The position numbers and the translations under genes were made by a program. From Pseudomonas gingeri (GTDB taxonomy: Bacteria > Pseudomonadota > Gammaproteobacteria > Pseudomonadales > Pseudomonadaceae), in assembly GCF_013385635.1 (NCBI RefSeq), contig NZ_JACAPR010000001.1:124001-188000 (forward strand): 64,000 nucleotides of DNA, given 5' to 3'. The notes beneath the pieces are model-generated. The model did no database searches, was not told the DNA's origin, and was given only the letters and a program-made list of their open reading frames with translations. Shown piece by piece: positions 11,640 to 20,582 of this stretch (position 1 is its first letter; every line of letters starts with the position of its first letter).

Positions 11640-12302
11640 ATGCCCGTGTCCGGTCCCAACCAGACCGCCTCTCAACGAGCCCAGCGCCAGGATGGCCAGG
11701 CGACCCGCCAGCAGATCCTGGAAACGGCGGGTCAGTTGTTCGCGCAGCTGGGATACGCCAATACAACCAGCAAGCAGGTCTGTGAAAACTCCAGGTCGAA
11801 TGCCGCCTCGGTCAATTATCATTTCGAGAACAAGGACGGTTTGTACCGGGCCGTGCTGCTCGAAGCCCATGACCGCCTGCTGCGCATCGATACCCTGCTC
11901 AGCCTGAGCCAGAGCCCGGCGGCCCCCGAGGACAAGTTGCGGTTGATCATCACGGTGCTGGTGGAGCGCCTGCAGGATCATCGCGAAGCCTGGGCCCTCA
12001 AGGTCCTCAGTCGGGAATTGCTGTCGCCCTCGAGCGTGCTGCCTTCGGTGCTGGAGCAACAGGCGTATCCCAAAGCGAAGATCTTCCGCGGCATCCTTGG
12101 GCAGATCATGAACCTGCCGGACGATCACCCGACCACGTTGCGCTGTGCGCTGGGCGTGTTTGCACCGTGCCTGTTCCTGTTGCTGGCCCATGAGACCCTG
12201 AGCAGGAACGTGCTGCCGGGCCTGGATATCGCGCCCCAGGCGCTGATCGAACACATGATGACCTACGCCCTGGCGGGGCTGAAGGCGGTAGCGGCGCAAT
12301 AG
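11640..12302 (+). CDS. phlH: PhlH, TetR-family regulator
   Basis: TetR-family regulator, 220 residues, with the helix-turn-helix at about residues 17-60 (GYANTTSKQV, then ASVNYHFENK). In DAPG producers PhlH senses DAPG or its breakdown product and represses phlG. The frame opens at GTG 11628, but GAGGA at 11630-11634 sits five bases before ATG 11640, so the latter is the start. It is divergent from phlG and ends before a bidirectional terminator. Confidence 0.92.
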   Translation: MPVSGPNQTASQRAQRQDGQATRQQILETAGQLFAQLGYANTTSKQVCENSRSNAASVNYHFENKDGLYRAVLLEAHDRLLRIDTLLSLSQSPAAPEDKLRLIITVLVERLQDHREAWALKVLSRELLSPSSVLPSVLEQQAYPKAKIFRGILGQIMNLPDDHPTTLRCALGVFAPCLFLLLAHETLSRNVLPGLDIAPQALIEHMMTYALAGLKAVAAQ

Positions 12303-12320
12303 CGGTGCGGTAGAAACGAA

Positions 12321-12345
12321 AAACGCCGACAGACTGTCGGCGTTT
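12321..12345. terminator. Bidirectional terminator after phlH
   Basis: Perfect stem (12321-12332 with 12334-12345; in practice a 9-bp stem and 7-base loop). A-rich bases lie before it and TTT closes it, so it can serve both phlH and the convergent DUF2388 gene. Confidence 0.8.
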
Positions 12346-12371
12346 CATCGTTCAATTCGAGGGACTGCCGA

Positions 12372-12689
12372 TCATTCGTCGGCCAGTGCGTTCTTCGCCA
12401 GGATCGCGTTGGCCAGTTCCATGTCGCTCGCCTTCAGGTCCGGATTATCGGCGCGCACTTTCTGCATGGCTGCTTCGAGATAAGGGCCGCGAATATTGCC
12501 GTCGCTGGCAACAAAGCTGCCGGCATCATCCTGGGCGGCGACGATAAGCTTGTGGTCCTTGAAGGTCAGGTAGGTCGAGCCGGTGGTCGCACCGGAGGAA
12601 ATGACGTTGCGCCAGAAACCGTCGGCCATGGCCGAGCCAACGGGAAGGGACAGTAACGCCAGGGTGGCGACAGCATACTTGAGACGCAT
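12372..12689 (-). CDS. DUF2388-family exported protein
   Basis: Small protein of 105 residues with a clear Sec signal peptide (MRLKYAVATLALLSLPVGSA, cleavage after AMA near residue 23). The mature part resembles the DUF2388 family common in Pseudomonas (DGFWRNVISSGATTGSTY). These proteins are often mislabelled as Holliday junction components; nothing in the sequence supports that. ATG 12689 is chosen because GGAG lies 7 bases upstream; the open frame reaches back to 12761 without a better start. Function unknown, probably periplasmic. Confidence 0.85.
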   Translation of the reverse strand: MRLKYAVATLALLSLPVGSAMADGFWRNVISSGATTGSTYLTFKDHKLIVAAQDDAGSFVASDGNIRGPYLEAAMQKVRADNPDLKASDMELANAILAKNALADE

Positions 12690-12757
12690 GGTGGTGACTC
12701 CGCATGGGGGTATATGAACCGTTGGATCGCGGTTAGCGATGCGGAGTTCCATTGTCT

Positions 12758-13207
12758 TCATTCAAGAGGTTCGACCTGCAGGATCGTGCCGTTCTGGCCG
12801 ACTACCCGGACCCGCGCGCCGACCTCGGCGTCGGGCCCGGTGACCATCCATACTCCATCGCCGACCTTGACCTTGCCGCGGCCGTTGCTGATCGCCGCGT
12901 GCACCACGAAGGTCTTGCCGATCAGTTCATGTCCACGCTCGTTGAGGCCCGGCTGGTCGCTGACGCTGGCAGAGCTGCGCTGGCGTTTCCACCAATACAC
13001 CGCCGTCAGCACCGAGAGCAGGCCGAACAACAGGAATTGCACGGTCCACGGCAGGCCGGGGATGACGAAGGTCAGCACGCCGACCGCCGCGGCCGCGATA
13101 CCGACCCACAGCAGGTAGCCGCCGGCACCGAACACCTCGAGAATCAGCAGGATCGTACCGAGGGCCAGCCAGTCCCAGAAGGACAGGTGTTGCAGGAATT
13201 CCCACAT
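12758..13207 (-). CDS. NfeD-family membrane protein
   Basis: 149 residues: two or three membrane helices in residues 8-70, then a C-terminal OB-like NfeD domain (ELIGKTFVV to the end). This is the short form that lacks the ClpP-like protease domain. It starts 9 bp after the SPFH gene. NfeD and SPFH proteins are known partners in membrane microdomain organisation. No catalytic role is expected. Confidence 0.9.
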   Translation of the reverse strand: MWEFLQHLSFWDWLALGTILLILEVFGAGGYLLWVGIAAAAVGVLTFVIPGLPWTVQFLLFGLLSVLTAVYWWKRQRSSASVSDQPGLNERGHELIGKTFVVHAAISNGRGKVKVGDGVWMVTGPDAEVGARVRVVGQNGTILQVEPLE

Positions 13208-13216
13208 GGCGCTGCC

Positions 13217-14137
13217 TCAGGCCTTCTTGCCGTCGAAGGTGGCCTTGACGATTTCGCTGATGCCGCCGATCGAGCCGATGACCTGGCTGGCTTCGAGCGG
13301 CATCAGGATCACCTTGCTGTTGTTGGCCGAGGCCAGCTTGCCGAGGGCTTCGACGTATTTCTGCGCGACGAAGTAGTTGACCGCCTGCACGTTGCCGTTG
13401 GCGATCGCCTCGGACACCACCTGGGTCGCCCGGGCCTCGGCCTCGGCTTCCCGCTCGCGGGCTTCGGATTCGAGGAAGGCGGCCTGGCGATTACCCTCGG
13501 CTTCGAGGATCTGCGCCTGCTTCTTGCCTTCGGCGGTCAGGATCGCCGAGGCCCGCAGGCCTTCGGCCTCGAGGATCTGCGCACGCTTGACGCGCTCGGC
13601 CTTCATCTGCCCGGACATGGCCGCCATCAGGTCGGCCGGCGGGCTGATGTCCTTGATTTCGATCCGGGTGATCTTGATTCCCCACGGCGCGGTGGCTTCA
13701 TCGACGGTGCGCAGCAGTTTTTCGTTGATGGTGTCGCGTTGGCCAAGCATGGCATCGAGCTCCATGGAGCCGAGCACGGTGCGGATGTTGGTCTGCAGCA
13801 GATTGCGGATGGCGTGTTCGAGGTTGTTCACCTCGTAGGCCGCCTGGGCCGTATTGACCACCTGGAAGAAACACACGGCGTCGATCTGCACGGTGGCGTT
13901 GTCGGACGTGATGACTTCCTGGGGCGGGATATCCAGCACGCTTTCCATCACGTTGATCTTGCGCCCGATACGGTCCATGACCGGGACGATGATATTCAGG
14001 CCGGGCTTGAGGGTGGTGGTGTAGCGGCCGAAGCGCTCCACCGTCCACTGATAACCCTGGGGCACGACCTTGAAACCCATGAAGACGATGGCAATGGCCA
14101 GGCCGACGAAAAGCAGAAGCACGCTACCGATTTGCAT
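13217..14137 (-). CDS. SPFH/Band 7 protein (stomatin/QmcA-like)
   Basis: 306 residues: one N-terminal membrane helix (about 4-22), the SPFH domain (23-190), then an Ala/Glu-rich coiled coil with repeated AQILEAEG segments (about 185-245). Such proteins oligomerise in the membrane and are thought to scaffold proteases or lipids. It forms an operon with the NfeD gene just downstream. This corresponds to the QmcA/YbbK group by length and order. Confidence 0.93.
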   Translation of the reverse strand: MQIGSVLLLFVGLAIAIVFMGFKVVPQGYQWTVERFGRYTTTLKPGLNIIVPVMDRIGRKINVMESVLDIPPQEVITSDNATVQIDAVCFFQVVNTAQAAYEVNNLEHAIRNLLQTNIRTVLGSMELDAMLGQRDTINEKLLRTVDEATAPWGIKITRIEIKDISPPADLMAAMSGQMKAERVKRAQILEAEGLRASAILTAEGKKQAQILEAEGNRQAAFLESEAREREAEAEARATQVVSEAIANGNVQAVNYFVAQKYVEALGKLASANNSKVILMPLEASQVIGSIGGISEIVKATFDGKKA

Positions 14138-14272
14138 GACGGTTCCCTGTGTTCAAGTGTTTATCGAAAGGTATGGTTCCTTAAGTGTAACGGGCTACTG
14201 CTGGATAAGAGGTGTTTACTTTGTGATCAGGCATGTCTTGATCAGGTCCGCCTGTGAAGCGGACCCGCACGC

Positions 14273-16054
14273 TCATTTCTGTTCGCTCTGGGGCGTCACC
14301 CGCAGCACTTCCTCGATGGTGGTCAGCCCCGCCGCGACCTTCTGCGCGCCGGACAGGCGCAAGCTGCGCATGCCTTCCATGAATGCCTGGCGGCGCACGG
14401 CCAGCAGGTCGGTATCGGCATGGATCAGCGCCTTCACGCTGTCGCTGAGCAACATGATCTCGTAGACCCCGGCGCGCCCGCGATAGCCGGTGTCGCGGCA
14501 TTCCAGGCAGCCGATGGCCTGCTGGGCACCAGTGGGCATCGGCGCCTGCCAGGGCCGGGTCAGGGTCTGCCAGTCTTCTTCGGACAGGCTCTGCGGTGCC
14601 TTGCAGTGCGGGCACAGGGTACGTACCAGGCGCTGGGCCATGACCCCGAGCACCGTGGCCTTGATCAGGTAATGCGGTACGCCCAGCTCCAGCAGGCGGC
14701 TGATGGCGCTCGGCGCGTCGTTGGTGTGCAGGGTCGAGAGCACCAGGTGCCCGGTGAGTGCGGCCTGGATCGCCATCTCGGCGGTTTCCAGGTCGCGGAT
14801 CTCGCCGATCATGATGATGTCCGGGTCCTGGCGCATCAGCGCGCGCACGCCGCTGGCGAAGGTCAGGTCGATATTGTGCTGGACCTGCATCTGGTTGAAG
14901 GACGGCTCGACCATCTCGATCGGGTCTTCGATGGTGCAGAGATTGACCTCCGGGGTCGCCAGCTTTTTCAACGTGGTGTACAGCGTGGTGGTCTTGCCCG
15001 AACCGGTGGGTCCGGTCACCAGGATGATGCCGTTGGGCTGGCGCGTCATGTCCTGCCAGCGGCGCAGGTCTTCGGCGGAGAAGCCGAGCTGGTCGAAATC
15101 CTTGAGCAGCACTTCAGGGTCGAAGATCCGCATCACCATCTTCTCGCCGAACGCGGTCGGCAGGGTCGACAGGCGCAATTCCACTTCGCCGCCGTCCGGG
15201 GTCTTGGTTTTGACCCGGCCGTCCTGGGGTTTGCGTTTTTCCGCGACATTCATCCGGCCCAGGCTCTTGAGGCGGCTGACAATCGCCATGGTCACCTGGG
15301 GCGGGAACTGGTAGACGTTGTGCAGTACGCCGTCGATGCGAAAACGCACCGTGCCCTGTTCGCGTCGCGGTTCGATATGGATATCGCTGGCCCGTTGCTG
15401 GAACGCGTACTGGAACAGCCAGTCGACGATGTTGACGATATGCGCGTCGTTGGCGTCCGGCTCCTGGTCGCTGGCGCCGAGGTTCAGCAGTTGTTCGAAG
15501 TTGCCCAGGTTATGACCTTTCTGATCGACCATGTTGGCGCCGCTGACCGATTTCGCCAGGCGGAAGAACTCCACGGTGTAGCGCTGGATATCCACCGGGT
15601 TGGCCACTACCCGCTTGATCGGCAGCTTGAGCACATGGCTCAGGTCGGCTTCCCAGGCCTTGACGTGGGGCTGGGCGCTGGCGATGGTCACGCCGTCGCG
15701 ATCCACCGCGACGGCGAGGATCTTGTGGCGCTGGGCAAAGGCATAGGACATCAGCGGCATGATCGCGGCGACGTTGATCTTCAGCGGATCGATGCGCAGG
15801 TACGGCTGGCCGACCTGTTGCGCCAGCCACAGGGTCAGGTTTTCGAGGTCCAGCGGCTTGCCGGGGCGGCTCTGGTCGGGCAGGTGCTGGCTGGCAATGA
15901 ATTCCAGCGGATGCAACTGGCTGTTCTGCGAGTTGCGCCGGGTGGTCAGGGCATGTTCGGCCGTGTCCTGACTGATAAAGCCCTGGGCGACGAGTTCGCG
16001 CAGCAGCTCGTTGAGATCCAGCCAGCGGTCCTGGGAGAGTGAGGCGACGGGCAT
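14273..16054 (-). CDS. GspE/PulE-family secretion ATPase
   Basis: 593 residues. An N-terminal MshEN-like domain (about 10-165) is followed by the hexameric ATPase core. Walker A GPTGSGKTTT is at 348-357, the Walker B region is PDIIMIGEIRD at 411-421, and the His box is STLHTND near 440-446. A zinc-binding four-cysteine set is seen at Cys481, Cys484, Cys516 and Cys519. Proteins of this type drive type II secretion or type IV pilus assembly. No other secretion gene lies nearby, so it is an orphan here and its partner system cannot be named. AGGAG lies 5 bases before the ATG. Confidence 0.93.
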   Translation of the reverse strand: MPVASLSQDRWLDLNELLRELVAQGFISQDTAEHALTTRRNSQNSQLHPLEFIASQHLPDQSRPGKPLDLENLTLWLAQQVGQPYLRIDPLKINVAAIMPLMSYAFAQRHKILAVAVDRDGVTIASAQPHVKAWEADLSHVLKLPIKRVVANPVDIQRYTVEFFRLAKSVSGANMVDQKGHNLGNFEQLLNLGASDQEPDANDAHIVNIVDWLFQYAFQQRASDIHIEPRREQGTVRFRIDGVLHNVYQFPPQVTMAIVSRLKSLGRMNVAEKRKPQDGRVKTKTPDGGEVELRLSTLPTAFGEKMVMRIFDPEVLLKDFDQLGFSAEDLRRWQDMTRQPNGIILVTGPTGSGKTTTLYTTLKKLATPEVNLCTIEDPIEMVEPSFNQMQVQHNIDLTFASGVRALMRQDPDIIMIGEIRDLETAEMAIQAALTGHLVLSTLHTNDAPSAISRLLELGVPHYLIKATVLGVMAQRLVRTLCPHCKAPQSLSEEDWQTLTRPWQAPMPTGAQQAIGCLECRDTGYRGRAGVYEIMLLSDSVKALIHADTDLLAVRRQAFMEGMRSLRLSGAQKVAAGLTTIEEVLRVTPQSEQK

Positions 16055-16412
16055 GCGGGCTCCTATTCAGGCGGTCTTGCAACCATTGATTCAGACGTAG
16101 TCCCTGTCTGACCCTGGATTGCAAAGAATAGTCGCGAGGCTGCCTGACGTTTGGTCCGATACCAAGACAAAGATTGCGATTTTTTTCCGCGGGTGCCTGG
16201 CTTGCTGGCGAAGCGGGTCACAAGACCGCCAAAAGCTTCGAGTGTCATGATCGTTCCCACACTCCAGCGTGGGAATGCAGCCCGTGACGCTCTGCGTCAC
16301 AGAAGCGGACGCAGAGCGTCCATAACGGCGTTACCACGCGGAGCGTGGGAACGATCGGGGTTTTTTCCGCGGGCGCGGCCGCATTGCAGTCACCGGCGCC
16401 CGCGGCGAGGGG
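16055..16412. repeat. Intergenic region with GATCGTTCCCAC-type palindrome
   Basis: The 358 bp between the ATPase and CYTH genes hold no gene. 16249-16356 starts with GATCGTTCCCAC and ends with the complement GTGGGAACGATC. In between are nested palindromes of the kind ACGCTCTGCGT. The same ends recur at 42298, 47443, 48568 and 55530, so this is a dispersed family. Confidence 0.75.
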
Positions 16413-17780
16413 TTACAGACGCAGCAAGGTCTTCCAGGCGCGGCTCTGGAACACCGTCAATGCCTGCTGGACCCGTGCCTCCAGCACTTCTTCGCTGATA
16501 TCCAGTTCCGCCAGTTGCGCCAGCTTGTTCAGCTCGCCGAACAGGCGATCCAGGTCCGGCAGGTCCAGTACGCCACGGGCCAGGTGCAACCAGGCCTGGA
16601 TTCGCTCGATACGCGGCAGTTGCTCGGCGAGGTCTTCCGGTTGCTGCTGGTAGCGGCCCAGTTGCAACGAGGTCGCTTCTTCGGCCAGCAGGCGTGGCAG
16701 CCAGTTCTGCAACTGCGCCGCCCCCTGGCGGTTGCCACGGGTGGTACGGTCGGCCGCCCAGCTCCGGGCCAGCAGCCAGCGCGAGGTGTTCAGGGAGAAC
16801 AGGCCCCAGCGCACGTCTTCCAGTTCTTCGAGGAATTGTTCCGGCGCGGCCTTGCGCACATCTTCGTCTTCCGCGCCGGCGTTGAGCAACGGACGCCAGT
16901 CTTCCAGCAGGGCATCCAGGGCGCTGCGCAGTTCGCTGGTCGATTGCCGTGGCGCGGCCTGGCCGAGGCTGCCGACCAGGGCGCGCAATTCGATCAACTG
17001 CGCGACCCAGTCCTGCAACAGGCGCCAGTGGCCGTTGAAACGGTATTGTTCGGCCAGGCGCTGGCTGCTGCCGAGCAAATGCCAGCCCAGGGCGGCGAAG
17101 GCGTCATCCAGCGGCATTTCGGCGGTCAGTTGCGGAGCCGGCAGGCTCAGGGAGTAACTGTTGGCGTCGAACAGGCGATAGCCGCGCTCGGCCTTGCTGA
17201 TGTCGCAGGGCATCAGTGCCAGCTTTTCGGCCAGTTCGGCGGCCAGTTCCAGCAGGGCGGCCGGTTCGCCTTCGCGCAATTCCAGCTCCAGCTCGCAGAT
17301 TTCTTCCTGTCGCGCGCCGGCGATCACGAAGCCCAGGTCCAGCGCGGCTTCGATCACCACCTTGGACTTGCCGCGACCCCAGGCGATTTCCGCGCGTTCG
17401 CGGACGAAATCGGTGGTGAAGATCGGCTTCAGGGTTTTCTTGTCCAGCTCGGCCAGCGCTTCTGGCCAGCATTCGCCGTCGAGCTTCTTCACATCGAGCT
17501 TGGCCTTGGGCAGATGCCAGTCGTACTCGTTGCGTTCCGACAAGCCGGCAACGCTCTGGCCGCGGGTCTTGAGGGTCTGGATCACGTCTTCGCCGTCACG
17601 GCGCAGGCGCAGGGCGACCTTGGCCTTGGCCAGGTCGCGTTCGGGGGTGTCGAAATACTGATTGGTCAGCTCACGACGTTCCCAGCCACTTTTGTTGCGC
17701 TTTTTCAAAAGCGGGTGCTCGCGCAGGGCGGCGAGGGTTTCGCGGCTGACGCGGAGTTTGATTTCGGTTTCTTTCTGCAT
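16413..17780 (-). CDS. CYTH-CHAD domain protein (triphosphatase-like)
   Basis: 455 residues. The N-terminal CYTH domain (about 1-200) carries the signature ExExK as ETEIK at residues 4-8, with the charged strands expected of the triphosphate tunnel (ALRLRRDG, ELELELREGE). The C-terminal CHAD domain (about 220-450) is helical and rich in His and Arg. The domain order matches E. coli YgiF, an inorganic triphosphatase; CHAD domains bind polyphosphate. It is divergent from argE. Substrate not shown by sequence. Confidence 0.92.
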   Translation of the reverse strand: MQKETEIKLRVSRETLAALREHPLLKKRNKSGWERRELTNQYFDTPERDLAKAKVALRLRRDGEDVIQTLKTRGQSVAGLSERNEYDWHLPKAKLDVKKLDGECWPEALAELDKKTLKPIFTTDFVRERAEIAWGRGKSKVVIEAALDLGFVIAGARQEEICELELELREGEPAALLELAAELAEKLALMPCDISKAERGYRLFDANSYSLSLPAPQLTAEMPLDDAFAALGWHLLGSSQRLAEQYRFNGHWRLLQDWVAQLIELRALVGSLGQAAPRQSTSELRSALDALLEDWRPLLNAGAEDEDVRKAAPEQFLEELEDVRWGLFSLNTSRWLLARSWAADRTTRGNRQGAAQLQNWLPRLLAEEATSLQLGRYQQQPEDLAEQLPRIERIQAWLHLARGVLDLPDLDRLFGELNKLAQLAELDISEEVLEARVQQALTVFQSRAWKTLLRL

Positions 17781-17939
17781 GGCCGGAAAATCCAGGATCG
17801 GGAGCGCAGCCGGGGAAAAGGGTGGCTGCCTAGGCCGTGCAGTGTACAGGACAAGCGGGCCGCACGCGTCGCGGCGGTTTATTCCAGGCGTTGGATGGCT
17901 CTATGATGGGCTTCGTCTTGGAGTCCGGGAGTCAGCGCA

Positions 17940-19100
17940 ATGCCTTTGCCGTCGATGAAAGATCAATTCGCTGCCCTGATCGCAGTTCCGTCTGTCAGTT
18001 GTACCCAGCCCAACCTGGACCAGAGCAACCGGCCGGTGATCGACCTGCTGGCGGGATGGCTGAGCGACCTCGGCTTCAGCTGCGATATCCAGCCGGTCAG
18101 CCCCGGCAAGTTCAACCTGCTGGCCAGCTTCGGCAGCGGTCCCGGCGGCCTGGTGCTGGCCGGGCACAGTGACACCGTGCCGTTCGACGAGGCGCTGTGG
18201 CAGACCGACCCGCTGAAACTGACCGAGGCCGACGGGCGCTGGATCGGCCTGGGCAGTTGTGACATGAAGGGTTTCTTTGCCCTGGCCATCGAGGCCGTCA
18301 AGCCGCTGCTCGACCAGCCGTTCAAGCAGCCGCTGCTGATCCTGGCCACCTGCGACGAAGAAAGCTCGATGTCCGGCGCCCGCGCCCTGGCCGAGGCCGG
18401 GCGACCGCTGGGGCGCGCGGCGGTGATCGGCGAACCGACGGGGCTCAAGCCGATTCGCCTGCACAAAGGGGTGATGATGGAGCGCATCGATATCCTCGGG
18501 CGCAGTGGTCATTCGTCCGATCCGAGCCTGGGACACAGCGCCCTCGAAGCCATGCACGACGCGATCGGCGAACTCAAGGGCCTGCGTTGGCAGTGGCAGC
18601 GCGAGTACAACAACCCGCAGTTCAGCGTGCCCCAGCCGACCCTGAATTTCGGTTGCATCCATGGCGGCGACAACCCCAATCGCATCTGCGGGCAATGTTC
18701 CCTGGAGTTCGATCTGCGGCCGCTGCCCGGCATGGATCCGAGCGTGCTGCGCGCGGCGATCCGCGCCAAGCTCGAACCGCTGGCGGAACTGCATCAGGTC
18801 AGGATCGACTATGCGCCTCTGTTCCCCGAGGTGCCGCCTTTCGAACAGGTGGCGGATGCCGAGTTGGTGCGTATCGCCGAAAAACTCACCGGACACCGTG
18901 CACAAGCAGTGGCGTTCGGCACCGAAGCACCTTATCTTCAGCGCCTTGGCTGCGAGACCCTGGTGCTCGGCCCCGGCGATATCGCCTGTGCGCATCAGCC
19001 AGGGGAATACCTCGAAATGTCACGTTTGCAGCCTACCGTAGCGTTACTGCGTGAACTGATTGAACATTATTGCTTGAGCCCGGCCCCGACCTTGCGTTAA
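17940..19100 (+). CDS. argE: Acetylornithine deacetylase
   Basis: M20-family metalloenzyme, 386 residues, that removes acetate from N-acetylornithine in arginine synthesis. Metal ligands are visible as HSD (His76, Asp78), Asp108 in SCDMKG, and the Glu pair 140-141 in CDEESS. A GGGAG site precedes the ATG by 8 bases. argA follows after 138 bp. Related M20 peptidases (DapE, ArgE-like) differ in detail, but the linkage to argA supports this call. Confidence 0.95.
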   Translation: MPLPSMKDQFAALIAVPSVSCTQPNLDQSNRPVIDLLAGWLSDLGFSCDIQPVSPGKFNLLASFGSGPGGLVLAGHSDTVPFDEALWQTDPLKLTEADGRWIGLGSCDMKGFFALAIEAVKPLLDQPFKQPLLILATCDEESSMSGARALAEAGRPLGRAAVIGEPTGLKPIRLHKGVMMERIDILGRSGHSSDPSLGHSALEAMHDAIGELKGLRWQWQREYNNPQFSVPQPTLNFGCIHGGDNPNRICGQCSLEFDLRPLPGMDPSVLRAAIRAKLEPLAELHQVRIDYAPLFPEVPPFEQVADAELVRIAEKLTGHRAQAVAFGTEAPYLQRLGCETLVLGPGDIACAHQPGEYLEMSRLQPTVALLRELIEHYCLSPAPTLR

Positions 19101-19128
19101 ATGCCAGGCCAGAACCTCTATTACCGAT

Positions 19129-19168
19129 AAGGAGAGCGCGCGTGTCGCCAAGCCTGTTCCGACGATAA
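19129..19168 (+). CDS. Candidate argA leader peptide with two Arg codons
   Basis: AAGGAG at 19129-19134, seven bases, then GTG 19142 opening an 8-codon frame, M-S-P-S-L-F-R-R-stop, ending at 19168. The last two codons are CGA CGA, uncommon arginine codons in this GC-rich genome. It is followed directly by a terminator-like hairpin before argA. Seen: strong initiation site, short frame, Arg codons at the end. Inferred: a sensor of charged tRNA-Arg. Too short to be certain it is translated. Confidence 0.5.
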
Positions 19169-19170
19169 CC

Positions 19171-19223
19171 AACAGCCCGTTGTGCGTTTTCATGTTGCAC
19201 CCACTTTTTATTGGCTGTTTTTT
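19171..19223 (+). terminator. Candidate attenuator upstream of argA
   Basis: AACAGCC (19171-19177) pairs with GGCTGTT (19213-19219), and the T run covers 19218-19223. The loop contains an inner GTGC/GCAC stem. CTGTT at 19154-19158 can pair with AACAG instead. A ribosome stalled on the CGA codons would cover the 5' arm. It could also simply end argE transcripts. Confidence 0.5.
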
Positions 19224-19238
19224 ATACAGGTTCAGGTC

Positions 19239-20537
19239 ATGCCCGAATACGTCAACTGGCTTCGCCATGCGTCTCCCTATATCAATGCCCACCGCGATTG
19301 CACTTTTGTCGTCATGCTGCCCGGCGACGGTGTCGAGCACCCCAACTTCGGCAATATCGTCCATGACCTGGTGCTGCTCCACAGCCTGGGCGTGCGTCTG
19401 GTGCTGGTCCACGGTTCGCGTCCGCAGATCGAAAGCCGTCTGGCGGCCCGTGGCCTGACCCCGCATTACCATCACGGCATGCGCATTACCGATGCCGCCA
19501 CCCTGGAGTGCGTGATCGACGCGGTCGGCTATCTGCGGATCGCCATTGAAGCGCGCCTGTCCATGGACATGGCGGCCTCGCCGATGCAGGGCTCGCGGTT
19601 GCGGGTCGCCAGCGGCAACCTGGTGACGGCCCGGCCGATCGGTGTACTGGAAGGCGTCGACTATCACCACACCGGCGAAGTGCGCCGGGTCGACCGCAGG
19701 GGTATCAACCGTCTGCTGGACGAGCGCTCCATCGTGCTGTTGTCGCCGCTGGGTTACTCGCCGACCGGGGAAATCTTCAACCTGGCCTGCGAAGATGTCG
19801 CGACCCGAGCCGCCATCGACCTCGGGGCGGAAAAGCTCCTGCTGTTCGGCGCCGATCACGGCCTGATCGATGAACATGGCCGCCTGGTCCGCGAATTGCG
19901 CCCACAACAGGTGCCGGCGCACCTGCAGCGCCTGGGCAGCGATTACCAGGCCGAGTTGCTCGACGCGGCGGCCGAGGCCTGCCGTGGCGGCGTGGCCCGC
20001 AGTCATATCGTCAGTTATGCCGAAGACGGCGCGCTGCTGACCGAGCTGTTCACCCGTGATGGCGGCGGCACGCTGGTGGCCCAGGAGCAATTCGAGCTGG
20101 TGCGCGAGGCGGCGATCGAAGATGTTGGCGGCCTGCTCGACCTGATCAGCCCGCTGGAAGAACAGGGCATCCTGGTGCGGCGTTCGCGGGAAGTGCTGGA
20201 GCGCGAGATCGAGCAATTCAGCGTGGTCGAGCGCGAAGGGATGATCATCGCCTGTGCGGCGCTGTACCAGATTGCCGATTCGGATGCCGGTGAGCTGGCG
20301 TGCCTGGCGGTGAACCCGGAGTACCGTCATGGCGGGCGTGGCGATGAATTGCTCGAGCGCATCGAGACCCGGGCCCGGGCCCAGGGCCTGAAGACCCTGT
20401 TTGTCCTGACGACCCGTACCGCCCACTGGTTCCGTGAGCGCGGGTTTGTGCCGAGCAGCGTCGAGCGCCTGCCGAGCGCACGGGCATCGCTGTACAACTA
20501 CCAGCGTAATTCGAAGATCTTCGAAAAGGCCCTGTGA
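19239..20537 (+). CDS. argA: Amino-acid N-acetyltransferase (N-acetylglutamate synthase)
   Basis: First enzyme of arginine synthesis: acetyl-CoA plus glutamate to N-acetylglutamate. 432 residues, the Pseudomonas ArgA length. An amino-acid-kinase-like domain (about 20-280, binding arginine for feedback) precedes a GNAT acetyltransferase domain (about 290-425, LACLAVNPEYRHGGRGDELL). ATG 19239 (MPEYVNWLR) is the conserved start; the frame extends to 19182 but that would begin inside the attenuator. The Shine-Dalgarno is modest (CAGG). Located 138 bp after argE. Confidence 0.96.
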   Translation: MPEYVNWLRHASPYINAHRDCTFVVMLPGDGVEHPNFGNIVHDLVLLHSLGVRLVLVHGSRPQIESRLAARGLTPHYHHGMRITDAATLECVIDAVGYLRIAIEARLSMDMAASPMQGSRLRVASGNLVTARPIGVLEGVDYHHTGEVRRVDRRGINRLLDERSIVLLSPLGYSPTGEIFNLACEDVATRAAIDLGAEKLLLFGADHGLIDEHGRLVRELRPQQVPAHLQRLGSDYQAELLDAAAEACRGGVARSHIVSYAEDGALLTELFTRDGGGTLVAQEQFELVREAAIEDVGGLLDLISPLEEQGILVRRSREVLEREIEQFSVVEREGMIIACAALYQIADSDAGELACLAVNPEYRHGGRGDELLERIETRARAQGLKTLFVLTTRTAHWFRERGFVPSSVERLPSARASLYNYQRNSKIFEKAL

Positions 20538-20582
20538 TCGTCAGGCGAGGGGCTGGCCCGCGAGGTTTTTGGTAGCCTCGTG

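Noticed and set aside
19182..19238. Upstream start for argA at 19182
   Set aside because: It would begin inside the candidate attenuator hairpin and adds 19 residues with no family match; ATG 19239 gives the usual 432 residues.
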